Part shown: positions 9,301 to 17,311 of the stretch, piece by piece
Layout of the letters: every line of letters begins with the position of its first letter
Numbering within the stretch: the first letter of the stretch is position 1
Source: Cystobacterineae bacterium
GTDB lineage: Bacteria > Myxococcota > Myxococcia > Myxococcales > Myxococcaceae
Length of the DNA: 64,000 nt
Reading direction: 5' to 3'
NCBI GenBank assembly: GCA_009781495.1
Contig: WQYA01000007.1
Span: 1 to 64,000 of the forward strand
The notes under the pieces: model-generated
Database searches by the model: none
What the model was told of the DNA's origin: nothing
Seen by the model: only the letters and a program-made list of their open reading frames with translations
Program-made: the position numbers and the translations under genes

Positions 9301-9464
9301 TTTGTTTTCGAGAAGACCCTGGTTGCACGCCTGACAACCCGAATGCGCTTCGTGGAACAGACGGGGAGGTGTTGTCCAGGTCGGCGAAGAACAAAAACTT
9401 TGGTCGCGCCCGCAGCTATCAATCCCCCATTTCTGCTCGGCTTGAGGCCCGCATCACATTTTGA
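6315..9464 (+). CDS. TonB-dependent outer-membrane receptor with N-terminal carboxypeptidase-regulatory-like domain
   Basis: I start this protein of about 1049 aa at GTG 6315, which has TGGAGG seven bases upstream and gives a clean signal peptide (LFSWARWGLLTGVVVAGISWA). In-frame ATGs upstream lie inside tonB and encode no signal peptide. A CarboxypepD_reg-like beta domain follows (about 27-115, FVGTVRDALSKQPVSEVIV). Then come the plug (about 130-260, with GTTGFDAVAQSAPGV) and a long barrel ending in a terminal Phe (ARLEARITF), as expected for outer-membrane assembly. It resembles Oar/OmpA-like TonB-dependent transporters of myxobacteria. The substrate is unknown. It is divergent from tonB-exbB-exbD-exbD, so its energy supply is encoded next to it, and a lipoprotein gene follows 14 bases downstream. 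Confidence 0.88.
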   Translation: MHQTLFSWARWGLLTGVVVAGISWAQSSSVFVGTVRDALSKQPVSEVIVIATAPEKLGEEIVLTDNTGSYRISQLPPGAYQLRFEKEGYRSFEREGVLLDSNKTLRVNIEMAPSEIDAEEEVVVGQTPVVDVGSAAVGMVANEAFLRKMPLTRPDYRPTGTTGFDAVAQSAPGVQGDTYGFSIVGTTSPENAVFVDGLSVSNPGTGVLGTHLSAEFMQDVSVITGGFMPEYGRTTGGIISGTTKSGSNEFRGSVFAVFAPGALTGAAKSVDDVAAQYSSLYERQYSGEFGFDLGGPIIKDKLWFYVGFAPSMFKSKISSWYSQRIDGGDSENPTYQRLESSTRNQLRADNRGYSYIAKLSYQPASNHHLSLEIFGAPSEAGGGGRWPVAMGNESLPSGNAQDSTTLGRLQEDSMDLLLKYAGSFWKKRFLVDAHIGWHHQRDRFSPDDGSQLGAASGMASMPKVWVYSTEDRKIEMADLADWGYISLSEADKARCRAYPGTCIVDLFGFGGRSPSDTKLDRISAKAMGTLLFQGAGHHVVKAGVNAEFLLMDSIVSMPGGRELYGDQDYVGYYTDYRYGVLLGPDAFHEDAYSRSQPKGITYGAFVQDSWSIFDKVTLNVGVRWDQQQLYGSDSKLALVVGNQWSPRAGVVYDFMQNGKSKIFANYARLYETVPLGLVESSFPGRRQGGYYYYSPADCDFASEDVRAAFGNCVRAENRMNASGGAPNPSQYAFAFNGQSVLVDPQLKPQSTDEIVAGVEYEVFENASLGFSYTRRYMNHVIEDMSRDNGYTYFIGNPGFGIAKEFPKAVRNYNAFTLNFRKVFSGLWFMQASYTYSTLKGNYSGLFKPETEQLNPNATSDFDFLVLSSNRSGYLPLDIRHNIRAQVSKEFEFSSKMSLGLSLSYFGLSGAPTSAYGSYNNVWGQVLIAPRGSGSRLPWYSTINTGVKFNVRLAGGSVLSVGGTIFNLFNFRATTLVDEQFTYQNVLPSGAKTPEDICFREDPGCTPDNPNALRGTDGEVLSRSAKNKNFGRARSYQSPISARLEARITF

Positions 9465-9478
9465 AGAGGAGACAAGTC

Positions 9479-10270
9479 ATGAATACAAGACATTGGGTTT
9501 GTGGTTTGTTTTTGGGGTGTTTGTTGGGGGTTTTTGCCTGTGTGGACCAACCTCAAGGCTATTGCCAAATGGCCCAGCAGCAAGGCGAGGCGCATTTTGC
9601 TGTCTATAAGGCCAAAGTGGAGATGGAAGGTGTTTGCGAGGCCAAAAGACTCACAGCGGAGCGCATCGGTTTTGAAACCTATCAATTGCCGATGCAGGAC
9701 AAAATAAGCATTGCTTGGCGCACCGAAACCTTGCAGCAGCATTTTGATGAAGCCATGCTGGAAGGCCTTTGGAGCCCCGAAGAGGAGCAGGAAGTATCGC
9801 TCACGCTGAATGTTTTGGCCGACTATTCCAGCAAGCCCGACGAAGAAAACCGTTGCTACGCTTTGAACAACGGCAGCAACCTGGCAGAGCCTCAGCTGAT
9901 TGAATTTTCCAAAACGCTTGAGGCTGTTGGAAGCTTTCCGGCCACCACCTATCAATACCAATGGAGAAACGTGGTTGTCTATAGCATGCCGGCTTCATCT
10001 GGGCAGTTGGTAGAGGGGGAAGTTACCTATACCATTCAAGAGGAGGGGGCTGAAGCTTGCACAGGGGAATACAGCTTTGTTGCGCTGTGGCCGGCCTATG
10101 TTTGCGAGAGCGACGCGGATTGTACACCCTCGGTAAGGGGGCAAGAAGGCTCCCCCATTAACCCGGACTTTGCGGGTTATTTGAAGTGCTACCTCCAAGA
10201 AGGGGAGGAGGAGGGTTATTGCACGGTGACGCTTCCTCCGAAGGAGCTGATTGAGAAACTCGCAAAATAG
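9479..10270 (+). CDS. Putative lipoprotein downstream of the TonB-dependent receptor
   Basis: A 263-aa protein starting at ATG 9479 with GAGGAG upstream. The N-terminus MNTRHWVCGLFLGCLLGVFAC is a lipoprotein signal with its Cys near residue 21. The mature part contains several further Cys residues and no family I recognise. It lies 14 nt behind the receptor gene and is probably co-transcribed, which makes it a candidate surface or periplasmic partner that helps capture the receptor's substrate. That role is inferred from position only. Confidence 0.65.
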   Translation: MNTRHWVCGLFLGCLLGVFACVDQPQGYCQMAQQQGEAHFAVYKAKVEMEGVCEAKRLTAERIGFETYQLPMQDKISIAWRTETLQQHFDEAMLEGLWSPEEEQEVSLTLNVLADYSSKPDEENRCYALNNGSNLAEPQLIEFSKTLEAVGSFPATTYQYQWRNVVVYSMPASSGQLVEGEVTYTIQEEGAEACTGEYSFVALWPAYVCESDADCTPSVRGQEGSPINPDFAGYLKCYLQEGEEEGYCTVTLPPKELIEKLAK

Positions 10271-10288
10271 AGGCTGTCTTCAAATTCC

Positions 10289-11815
10289 ATGAGCGCCACG
10301 CGACACCAACTGCTTTCAGAGGCCAAGGCTTTATTGAAGGCGGAGAGGGGGACTTATTTTAAACAGGGGGCCTTAGGCGTAGCCTTATGTTACCCCAGCC
10401 CCTACCGCGTAGGGATGAGCTCCCTAGGGTTTCAAACCATTTATAGAAAAATAAACGAATTGCCTTTTGCCTTTGCCGAGCGGGCTTTTTTGCCGGACGA
10501 CGAGGCGCTGATGCGGCGTTTGCGCATGCCCTTGTTTAGCCTGGAGACGCAGCGTCCCGTTTCAGAGTTTTCGGTATTGGCTTTTTCCGTGGCCTATGAA
10601 TTGGAGTTGACGGGGGTTTTGTCCATGTTGGCGCTTTCGGGGCTTGCCTTGAGGAGTGGCGAGCGGCCCCAGCATGCGCCTTTGGTGGTTGCGGGGGGGC
10701 CCTTGAGTTTTTCCAATGCGGCTTCATTGGAGCCTTTTGTAGACGTGGTGGTACAGGGGGAGGCCGAGGAACTGATTGAGGTACTTTTGAGGACATGCGA
10801 GGCCTATGCTTCCAAGCACCAGGTGCTGAGTGCTTTGGCTCGGCAGCCCGGTTTTTTTGTGCCGGGCATTTCCGCGGCGCAGAAGCGTTTTGACATATGC
10901 AAGGCCGCAGACGCGCAGCTTCCGGCATACTCCCAGGTGATAACGCCGCACACGGAGTTGTCTTCCATGTTTCTTGTGGAGACGGGCCGCGGCTGCTCTC
11001 GCGGCTGCCACTATTGCGTCATGCGGAGGAGCACCAACGGCGGGCTTCGCCTGGCGCCCAAGCAGGCCATATTGAAAAGCATCGCCCCCTGGGCCAAGCG
11101 CGTCGGTTTTGTAGGCGCAGCCGTAACAGACCACCCTCATTTGCTGGAGTTATTGGAAGAGAATACTCTAGCAGGCAGGGAAGTAGGGGTATCCTCCCTA
11201 AGGGCAGACCGTTTAAGTTTGGCTTTAATTCAAGCCCTACATAAGGGTGGGGCCCAGGTATTAACCATAGCCCTGGACGGCGCCTCCCAGCGCCTGCGCA
11301 ACCTCCTGGAGCGTCGCCATACGGAAGAGCACATTCTACAGGCAGCCCTATGGGCCAAAGCCTGCGGCATGCGCCACCTCAAGCTTTATGTTATGCTGGG
11401 ACTCCCCACGGAAGAGGAGGCCGATGTGGAGGAGTTGGCGGGTTTTGTGGTGGCGCTTTCCAAGCAGCTTCCGGTGGTATTGGGCATAGCCCCCTTTGTG
11501 GCCAAGCGCCACACGCCCATGGATGGAGCGCCTTTTGCGGGGGTTGCTGTGCTGGAGAACCGTTTGCGTTTTTTGCGCTCGCTTTTGCACGGGAAAGCGC
11601 AACTGCGCTGCACCAGCCCCCGCTGGGCCTTTGTGGAATATATGCTGGCCCAATGTGGCCCGGAGGCGGGTTTAGCGGGGATGGAGGCGTGGCAGAGGGG
11701 GGGAAAATATGCCCATTGGACTACGGCTTTTGACAAGCATGCGTTGAAGCCGTTTTTGGCCTGCCGCACAGCAGAGCCCTCCGCAGCGCCATGGCCGCAA
11801 GTAGAAAGCCCCTAA
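10289..11815 (+). CDS. Radical SAM protein with B12-binding-like N-terminal domain
   Basis: A 508-aa protein. The first part (about 25-200) has the fold pattern of a cobalamin-binding-like domain (ALCYPSPYRVGMSSLGFQ...VVAGGPLSFSNAASLEPFVD). It is followed by a radical SAM core with the cluster motif C236-x3-C240-x2-C243 (GRGCSRGCHYC). The first domain lacks a clear DxHxxG cobalamin motif, as in related proteins annotated only as B12-binding-like radical SAM. These enzymes use a 4Fe-4S cluster and S-adenosylmethionine; the reaction here is unknown. The gap to the lipoprotein upstream is only 18 nt. Confidence 0.85.
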   Translation: MSATRHQLLSEAKALLKAERGTYFKQGALGVALCYPSPYRVGMSSLGFQTIYRKINELPFAFAERAFLPDDEALMRRLRMPLFSLETQRPVSEFSVLAFSVAYELELTGVLSMLALSGLALRSGERPQHAPLVVAGGPLSFSNAASLEPFVDVVVQGEAEELIEVLLRTCEAYASKHQVLSALARQPGFFVPGISAAQKRFDICKAADAQLPAYSQVITPHTELSSMFLVETGRGCSRGCHYCVMRRSTNGGLRLAPKQAILKSIAPWAKRVGFVGAAVTDHPHLLELLEENTLAGREVGVSSLRADRLSLALIQALHKGGAQVLTIALDGASQRLRNLLERRHTEEHILQAALWAKACGMRHLKLYVMLGLPTEEEADVEELAGFVVALSKQLPVVLGIAPFVAKRHTPMDGAPFAGVAVLENRLRFLRSLLHGKAQLRCTSPRWAFVEYMLAQCGPEAGLAGMEAWQRGGKYAHWTTAFDKHALKPFLACRTAEPSAAPWPQVESP

Positions 11816-11925
11816 ACGTGGCCCATACCCCCCGTGTGTAGCCCCCCCCATACCTGCGAGGACTAACACACACCGTTCGCTGTATACAAAAGTTACAATA
11901 CAAATAGTTCTCTAAAAACAGGGGG

Positions 11926-11954
11926 TTGACCAGAGCCCTGGTTTTCTGTATGTT
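11926..11954 (+). promoter_or_regulatory. Predicted sigma-70-type promoter for the poly-Gly lipoprotein
   Basis: TTGACC (11926-11931) and TATGTT (11949-11954) are separated by exactly 17 nt and lie about 85 nt upstream of the start codon at 12038. The AAAGGAAAAGGGG ribosome binding region follows just before the ATG. This is the best-matching promoter I noticed in the left half of the window. Confidence 0.5.
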
Positions 11955-12037
11955 GTACCCAATGCTGCCGAAAGGTAGGCTAAATTTAACCCAAGCTATT
12001 TTTAAAAGTTTCACAAAAGCAGAAAAGGAAAAGGGGA

Positions 12038-12559
12038 ATGAAAAGGCTTATATTATTAGGGTGTTTATGTTTAGGCGGGCTCATGCTGGCAGGCGCCGAC
12101 GGGGGTTGCAAGAGCAAAGACAAAAGCAGCACCACCAGCAAGGACAAAGACAAGAAGGACGACACGAACAATGGTGGTGGTGGTGGTGGTGGTGGTGGTG
12201 GCGGCGGTGGCGATAAAAAGCCGGGCGTGCAACTCTCAGAAGCTGATTTGCTCAAAGTCTGCAACGCTTATCATGAGATAATCATACCTGATTTGGTTTG
12301 CAGTCCAGAGGAGGAGGACTGGTACGGGATAAGTGAAGAAGAACAGGCGGAGCGCCTCCAAGACATTATCGTAAAAGTGTGCGAAGAGAAGCAGGTTCCA
12401 CCCTATCTTGAAAATTTTATCAACGGGTGCGCGCCGAACATACCTCGGCTGGAAACATGTGCCAGCGCAATCAGCGAGGCCGTAAGCCAATCTGCAAGCT
12501 GTGACGATTTGGCTGAAATAGCGCAGGGACAAGCAGAGTGTATCGCCTTCTGTTCATAA
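12038..12559 (+). CDS. Small lipoprotein-like protein with a poly-glycine tract
   Basis: A 173-aa protein starting MKRLILLGCLCLGGLMLAG, a hydrophobic export signal. The likely lipidated Cys (AGADGGC, residue 24) lies in an atypical lipobox, so lipidation is plausible but not certain. A Lys/Asp-rich linker and a run of 13 Gly (about 46-58) follow. The run is encoded mostly by a GGT microsatellite. The C-terminal domain (about 65-173) is acidic and has eight or nine Cys, so disulfides are likely. I do not recognise a family. It has its own predicted promoter upstream and an intrinsic terminator downstream, so it is a monocistronic unit. Confidence 0.7.
   Translation: MKRLILLGCLCLGGLMLAGADGGCKSKDKSSTTSKDKDKKDDTNNGGGGGGGGGGGGGDKKPGVQLSEADLLKVCNAYHEIIIPDLVCSPEEEDWYGISEEEQAERLQDIIVKVCEEKQVPPYLENFINGCAPNIPRLETCASAISEAVSQSASCDDLAEIAQGQAECIAFCS
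12173..12199 (+). repeat. (GGT)9 microsatellite in the lipoprotein gene
   Basis: Nine consecutive GGT triplets encode glycine and are followed by four more Gly codons (GGC, GGC, GGT, GGC). A triplet run keeps the frame when it expands or shrinks, so slippage would change only the length of the linker between the membrane anchor and the folded domain. Confidence 0.9.
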
Positions 12560-12598
12560 CATTCTCATGCTGAAACCCCTCTCATGCTGAACCCCCCC

Positions 12599-12624
12599 GG
12601 GCCCCTCTCAAGGGGTCCTTTTTT
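12599..12624 (+). terminator. Intrinsic terminator after the poly-Gly lipoprotein
   Basis: An 8-bp stem with one G-U pair (GGGCCCCT 12599-12606 / AGGGGTCC 12611-12618) and the tetraloop CTCA is followed directly by six T residues (12619-12624). It sits about 40 nt after the stop codon. Confidence 0.75.
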
Positions 12625-12652
12625 ATGGGCCGTACTTCAACCTAAAACCGCC

Positions 12653-13384
12653 CTAAACCTTAGGGAGTTTGTCTTTGCTGCTGTAGTTGGACCACTTTTG
12701 CTCCAAGGCGGCCTTGTCTTCAGCGAGGGTTTTGAGGCGTACTTTTTCGGCTTTGCGCCGCGCGCGCCTTTGTTTTTTTCCATAGAAATTCAGTTGGAAG
12801 AAAGTGCCGCTGAGGGCGAGGAGGGCAATGGCGCCCAAAATGGCCCATGGGTTTTCGAGCACGCGGTTAGAAATCCACCCCAGGCGATAGAAGCTTGCCA
12901 ATATGCCCAATACCAACATCCACGCGCCCAAAGCCGAGGCGATAAAAGCGCGTATGTGGTTTTTTAAAATAAGCCCCAGGGCCCCTCCCACCAGAAAGGC
13001 GGGTACAAACCCCAGCAAAGGGTTTTTAAGCCCGAGATAAGCCACACAAGCAAAGGCCGCGGGAATGGCCAAAATGAGGAAGAGCACGGCCTCTGGAATG
13101 CTTAGGCCCACAATACCCAGCAATACGGCATATACCTGCTCGCTGTTGGCGAAGTCCGGCAAAGCCAATTGGTGGATGACGGGTTTGCTCCAAGCAAAAC
13201 CGATGACGGCGCCCATGAGGGCGGCGACGAGGCGAAACACAAAGCCCTGGCCCACCGTCAGGAAGCACAGCCCCAAAGCAATGGCAAGGGCGGCGCCCCA
13301 CAAGGGCCAATAGAACAGGGTTTCCAGCCAAGCTTGAAGACTCCACTGGCCATAATTCATGACCCATTGAAACCAGGGGGACAT
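12653..13384 (-). CDS. Multi-pass membrane protein of unknown function
   Basis: A 243-aa protein with about six or seven hydrophobic helices between residues 15 and 200, many Gly/Ala in the helices, and a highly basic cytoplasmic tail (GKKQRRARRKAEKVRLK, about 203-220). The layout recalls DUF4203/TMEM198-like membrane proteins, but no motif decides this. It follows the small membrane protein gene at 13391-13786 with a 6-nt gap, so the two form a two-gene unit on the minus strand. Confidence 0.6.
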   Translation of the reverse strand: MSPWFQWVMNYGQWSLQAWLETLFYWPLWGAALAIALGLCFLTVGQGFVFRLVAALMGAVIGFAWSKPVIHQLALPDFANSEQVYAVLLGIVGLSIPEAVLFLILAIPAAFACVAYLGLKNPLLGFVPAFLVGGALGLILKNHIRAFIASALGAWMLVLGILASFYRLGWISNRVLENPWAILGAIALLALSGTFFQLNFYGKKQRRARRKAEKVRLKTLAEDKAALEQKWSNYSSKDKLPKV

Positions 13385-13390
13385 GGGGTT

Positions 13391-13786
13391 TTAGCTCCTA
13401 AAAAAAATGACAAGGCTTAAAAATACAGCAACCGCCATACACAGCAAGGCATAGGCATAAGCAGAAAGGGGTGGCCGGGTATGGGCTGTTAAAGCCTGAG
13501 CGACGGCCTGGCGGGAGGGCATAGGGGAGGGGGAGGGGGCGGCGTGGGGTGGCCAGAGTTTAGCAGGCAAAGCCGGTGCTTCGACGGGGGCTTCGGGGGT
13601 TTGAGCGGCAAAAGCTTTGACATGGGCGCGTGCGGCGACAACGTCTCCGGCCTCATAACACAAGAGAGCCGTTTCCAGGGGGGAAGGCGGCGTATTTTTC
13701 TTTATACCATAGGGTTGAGGGGCCATTCCCGGGGGGGGCGGCGGGGCGCTCTTCTTTGCGCCGCGCTTTTTAGAGGACTTTGCCAT
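13391..13786 (-). CDS. Small Pro-rich single-pass membrane protein
   Basis: A 131-aa protein. The N-terminus is basic (MAKSSKKRGAKKS), then Pro-rich. The segment SPLETALLCYEAGDVVAARA (about 35-54) resembles a TPR-like helical hairpin, and a second Pro/Ala-rich part follows. The C-terminal 22 residues form one membrane helix (AYALLCMAVAVFLSLVIFF), consistent with a tail-anchored protein. Function is unknown. It overlaps the extreme 5' region of the divergent reading frame at 13780, although the likely start of that gene is at 13822. Confidence 0.5.
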   Translation of the reverse strand: MAKSSKKRGAKKSAPPPPPGMAPQPYGIKKNTPPSPLETALLCYEAGDVVAARAHVKAFAAQTPEAPVEAPALPAKLWPPHAAPSPSPMPSRQAVAQALTAHTRPPLSAYAYALLCMAVAVFLSLVIFFRS

Positions 13787-13821
13787 GGCTTTCCTATATC
13801 GGTTTTTTTAAAAGGAATGTG

Positions 13822-14571
13822 GTGAAAAGTGCCTTGTCCCTGAGCCGTCGTCAACTGCTGAGTTTTTTGGGCTCGACTTTTTTAGCTTCCAAGGCGTGGG
13901 CTTTTGGAGAGAGCGCGCGTTGGGTGCCGGCCATTGCGCAATACGCGGGCCGATGGGACTTGAGGCGCTCTGCATTGAGGCGTTTTGCCTATGAAGTCCA
14001 AAGGCGTACAGCGACAGAGGTGGTATTGGAGCCCGTCCCCATACCGTTGGACAGTCCCCGTTTATTTGAGTTGCCCTTTCTCTATTGGGGAGGCGAGGGG
14101 GGTTTTAGCCCTCTAGAGGAGGGGGTACGGCAGAACCTAAGGCGCTACCTTGAGTTTGGTGGTTTTATACTTGCGGACGCCAACGGCAGTGGGGGGGGGT
14201 TTGAAGAGAGTTTGAGGCGTGAAATGTCCCTGTTGTTGCCGCAGGCCCCCATGGCCCTATTGGACACAGAGCACGTTATATTTAAAAGTTTTTATATGTT
14301 GTCCTCGGCGGCGGGGCGGATGGGGGCCAGCGCCTCTTTGGAGGCATGTCTTTTAGGGCGGCGTGCAGCCGTTGTTTGGGTGCCGCACGACTTAATGGGG
14401 GTATTCGCGCGGGACGCGGCGGGGCGTTTTGAATACCCCGTTATACCCGGGGGGGAGCGGCAGAGGGAGATGGCCATTCGTCTGGCCATTAACCTTGTCA
14501 TTTATGCCCTTTGCCTGGACTACAAGGACGATGCGGCGCACCTTCCGGCGTTGGTGAGGCGTCGGCGCTGA
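13822..14571 (+). CDS. DUF4159 domain protein with Tat-like signal peptide
   Basis: This protein of about 249 aa is started at GTG 13822, which has AAAAGGA just upstream. An ATG at 13780 would add a stretch without signal features and overlap the divergent gene. The N-terminus SLSRRQLLSFLGSTFLASKAWA has the twin-Arg pattern SRRQLL, so export may be by the Tat pathway. The rest matches the DUF4159 pattern: RRSALRRFAYEVQRRT, then LPFLYWGGEG, then GGFILADANG and a terminal ALCLDYKDD segment. DUF4159 proteins are usually encoded beside MoxR/BatA-type and VWA proteins. Its TGA overlaps the ATG of the next gene by one base, so the two are coupled. Confidence 0.75.
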   Translation: MKSALSLSRRQLLSFLGSTFLASKAWAFGESARWVPAIAQYAGRWDLRRSALRRFAYEVQRRTATEVVLEPVPIPLDSPRLFELPFLYWGGEGGFSPLEEGVRQNLRRYLEFGGFILADANGSGGGFEESLRREMSLLLPQAPMALLDTEHVIFKSFYMLSSAAGRMGASASLEACLLGRRAAVVWVPHDLMGVFARDAAGRFEYPVIPGGERQREMAIRLAINLVIYALCLDYKDDAAHLPALVRRRR

Positions 14572-16841
14572 TGGAGCCTTCTGCGCTGCATACTTCCGAA
14601 TGGTTGAGTCTTTCGCCTTTGCCGACGTGGGTATGGTGGGGGGCCGTCCTGGCGTGTGGGGTTTCGCTGGGGGCGGGCTATTGGGGCCTTCGTCGGGAGC
14701 GCAACGCCCTCATGCGTCGTTTGTTGTTGGGGCTACGTTGGGCAGCGGCGGGGCTGTTGTTGTTGTTTCTTTTGGAGCCGGGCCAACGCAGCAGGACTTT
14801 GGCCCATTTACCGGGGCGTATAGCGGTATTGGTAGACCAGACGGCCTCCATGCAATTGCCTTCGCGTCCTGGGGGTGAAACGCGTATGGCCGAAGCGGTG
14901 AAGGTGGTACGGCGTTTATTGGAGCCCAGTGGGGAGCGTCCCGAGAGCATAGAGTTGTTTGGTTTTGGAGAGAGTTTAACGCCTGTCAACTTGGCCTCTT
15001 TGGAAGAGGAGACGCCGAAGGCGGAGCATACGGATTTATTGGGGGGGCTAAGGGCGCTTTCCCAAGCCGCTCAAGGCAGCAAGCCCTTGGTGGGGGTGGT
15101 GTTGGTTTCCGACGGTGCGGACAACACCCGTCTGCGCCACGGCATGAATGCCCAAGCGGCGGAGTTTTTGAAGGGTTTGCAGATTCCTGTGTCCACGGTG
15201 TTGGTGGGCGAAGAGAATTTGAAAGACATTGCCGTTGAGCGCATTCAGTCAGACGGTTTTGCTTTTATACGCAGCAAGCTGCAGGTGGATGCGGGCATAC
15301 GCGTGCGGGGTTTTCGAGGGAAGAAACTGAGCGTTGCACTCAAGAGTGAAGGGCAACTCATTGCCTCCAAGGAAATTCAAGCGGAGCTTGAAGACGAGGT
15401 GCAGACGGTTTCTTTCGAAATGACTCCCGACAGGACGGGGCGTTTTGTCTATACCATAGCGGCAGAGGTTTTTCCGGAGGAGGTTTTGGTGGACAACAAC
15501 GAGCGCTCCTTCAGCCTCAAGGTGATTCGGGACCGTATCCGCGTTTTGCTGGTTTCAGGCCGTCCTTCCTGGGAGGAGCGTTTTTTGCGTGGGCTGTTGA
15601 AGGAGGATTCCAACATTGAGTTGGTGAGCTTCTATATTTTGCGCAACCATGACGACGCCACGGAAGTCAGCAATGAGGGCGAGGAAATGTCGCTGATTCC
15701 CTTTCCCATGCGCGAAATTTTTGATGAGCAGTTGGCCAGTTTTGACGTCGTCATTTTTCAAAACTTTGGCTACACGGAGCCGCAGCTAATGGTATCCCTC
15801 TATGAGGGAAATTTAGAGAGATACCTTTTTAAAGGGGGCGCCTTTTTACTCATGGGGGGGGACCGCTCCCTAGGGGAGTCCAGGCAGGGTTTTCAGGAGT
15901 TGGCGCGGGCCTTACCCATAGAGGCGGCCGGGAGGGCGGAAATCCACCCCTTCTCCCCCCAACCCACCGCGGAGGGTTTGCGCCACCCCATTACGGCGTT
16001 GGGGAAGGACGGCGAGGAGACGAAGCGTTTATGGGCCCAATTGCCGCCTTTGCAAGGCATGAACCGCACCCGTGCAAAAAAAGCGGCGACGGTGCTTTTG
16101 GAGCACCCCACGCTTTCCATGGGCGCCCCAAAACTCCCCGTATTTGCCCTATGGGAATATGGCCGTGGCCGCATAGCCGCGCTGATGGTGGACTCGACAT
16201 GGCACTGGGCCTTCACCGCGCATTCCACGGGGGCGCCCTCTCACATTTATGAGCGTTTTTTCAAGAATACGTTGCGGTGGTTGACGAGGGACCCGGACTT
16301 GACGCCCTTGCTGATAGCGGCAGACGCCCCCCGTTTTTCAACGGGGAAGGGGGTGGGGGCAAGCCTGAAGACCCGCACGGCGGACTATGCCGCTGCGCCG
16401 CACACGCGCCTCAGCCTTGAGTTGACTTCATTGGAGAAACAGCAGCGTGTCCAAATGCTTGAGCTTGAAACCGATGCTGAGGGGCATGCGCATGTCGAAT
16501 TCAACGGGCTTGAGAAAGGGGCCTACAAGCTGTTGGCCCGCAGCCTTTCGTCTGCGGAGCAGGAGAGCCAGGACGCTTTTTTCATAGAGCCTTTGGGAGA
16601 GGAGCGCTCCAGCGCGAGGGTTTCCTCTTCGCTTTTGAAGTCCATGGCAGAAAGCACGCAGGGGCGTTTTTTCAAAAGCCACGCTGTTTCCCTCAAAGAG
16701 CTTCCGCTGAACCAACCGGCCCCCATAGAGATTGACCGTTCCAAAGACGAGCCCAAGTGGGACAAATGGTATTTTTTCGTTTTATTTCTGGTATGCTGTA
16801 TTCTGGAGTGGGCATTGAGACGCCGCCTGGGTTATGTCTAA
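14571..16841 (+). CDS. Membrane protein with VWA-like and glutamine-amidotransferase-like domains (BatA/DUF4159-associated type)
   Basis: A protein of about 756 aa starting at ATG 14571, which overlaps the stop of the DUF4159 gene (TGATG). There are two N-terminal membrane helices (about 20-40 and 48-68). A VWA-like region follows (IAVLVDQTASMQLP near 85, GVVLVSDGADNT near 185), and then beta-sandwich segments. A class I glutamine-amidotransferase-like fold near 335-480 contains RIRVLLVSGRPSWEERFLR. The C-terminus ends in a helix (WYFFVLFLVCCILEWAL). Such large proteins accompany DUF4159 proteins in planctomycetes and myxobacteria, where their role is unknown but probably envelope-related. 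The MoxR ATPase and DUF58 partners often seen with them are absent here. Confidence 0.7.
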   Translation: MEPSALHTSEWLSLSPLPTWVWWGAVLACGVSLGAGYWGLRRERNALMRRLLLGLRWAAAGLLLLFLLEPGQRSRTLAHLPGRIAVLVDQTASMQLPSRPGGETRMAEAVKVVRRLLEPSGERPESIELFGFGESLTPVNLASLEEETPKAEHTDLLGGLRALSQAAQGSKPLVGVVLVSDGADNTRLRHGMNAQAAEFLKGLQIPVSTVLVGEENLKDIAVERIQSDGFAFIRSKLQVDAGIRVRGFRGKKLSVALKSEGQLIASKEIQAELEDEVQTVSFEMTPDRTGRFVYTIAAEVFPEEVLVDNNERSFSLKVIRDRIRVLLVSGRPSWEERFLRGLLKEDSNIELVSFYILRNHDDATEVSNEGEEMSLIPFPMREIFDEQLASFDVVIFQNFGYTEPQLMVSLYEGNLERYLFKGGAFLLMGGDRSLGESRQGFQELARALPIEAAGRAEIHPFSPQPTAEGLRHPITALGKDGEETKRLWAQLPPLQGMNRTRAKKAATVLLEHPTLSMGAPKLPVFALWEYGRGRIAALMVDSTWHWAFTAHSTGAPSHIYERFFKNTLRWLTRDPDLTPLLIAADAPRFSTGKGVGASLKTRTADYAAAPHTRLSLELTSLEKQQRVQMLELETDAEGHAHVEFNGLEKGAYKLLARSLSSAEQESQDAFFIEPLGEERSSARVSSSLLKSMAESTQGRFFKSHAVSLKELPLNQPAPIEIDRSKDEPKWDKWYFFVLFLVCCILEWALRRRLGYV

Positions 16842-16882
16842 GGGTGGTTTTAAAAGACAAGGGCAAGCGGGAGATTCAAAAG

Positions 16883-17311
16883 ATGACAAGGGAAGAAGCT
16901 TGGTCTTTGCTGGCTTTTTTGGGCATACGGACTGGGATGACGCTGTCTTTGCGCCATATCCCCCTTGAATTTCAGGAAGAATTTCTGCCTTTTTTAGAAG
17001 GCGTCCATTTAATGGACGAGTGTAAAACCGGGGTAGATATCCTCGTATTCTTTACTGACAGCAAAATAGAGTTGGTGGAACATTTACCGGAGTTATCTCG
17101 AAAAATGTCAGCAAACGGGAGGATTTGGATATTTTTCCATGGGGGTTTGGCCATTGAAGAAGGCCTGAGCGAGGAGTTTATACGTCTGGCCGCCTTACAT
17201 GTGGGTTTAGAGGATGATAGGCGTTGTCCGGCGGTTTTGGGTTGGCAGGGGCTTCGGCTTTTGTGGCGGCCGCGCTCAAAACGTCTGGAGAAACCAAGTT
17301 TTTGTTGTTGA
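16883..17311 (+). CDS. DUF3052-like protein
   Basis: This protein of about 142 aa starts at ATG 16883 with GGGAG upstream. Earlier in-frame starts overlap the preceding gene. The order of segments matches DUF3052: LGIRTGMTLSLRHIP near the start, then VDILVFFTDSKIELVEHLPEL, then NGRIWIFFHGG, and an ending GWQGLRLLWRPRSKR. DUF3052 proteins have no established function. Here the acidic residues usual in the Lys-Ser tail are replaced by a basic end. It lies 41 nt after the VWA-like gene and may be the last gene of that unit. Confidence 0.6.
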   Translation: MTREEAWSLLAFLGIRTGMTLSLRHIPLEFQEEFLPFLEGVHLMDECKTGVDILVFFTDSKIELVEHLPELSRKMSANGRIWIFFHGGLAIEEGLSEEFIRLAALHVGLEDDRRCPAVLGWQGLRLLWRPRSKRLEKPSFCC

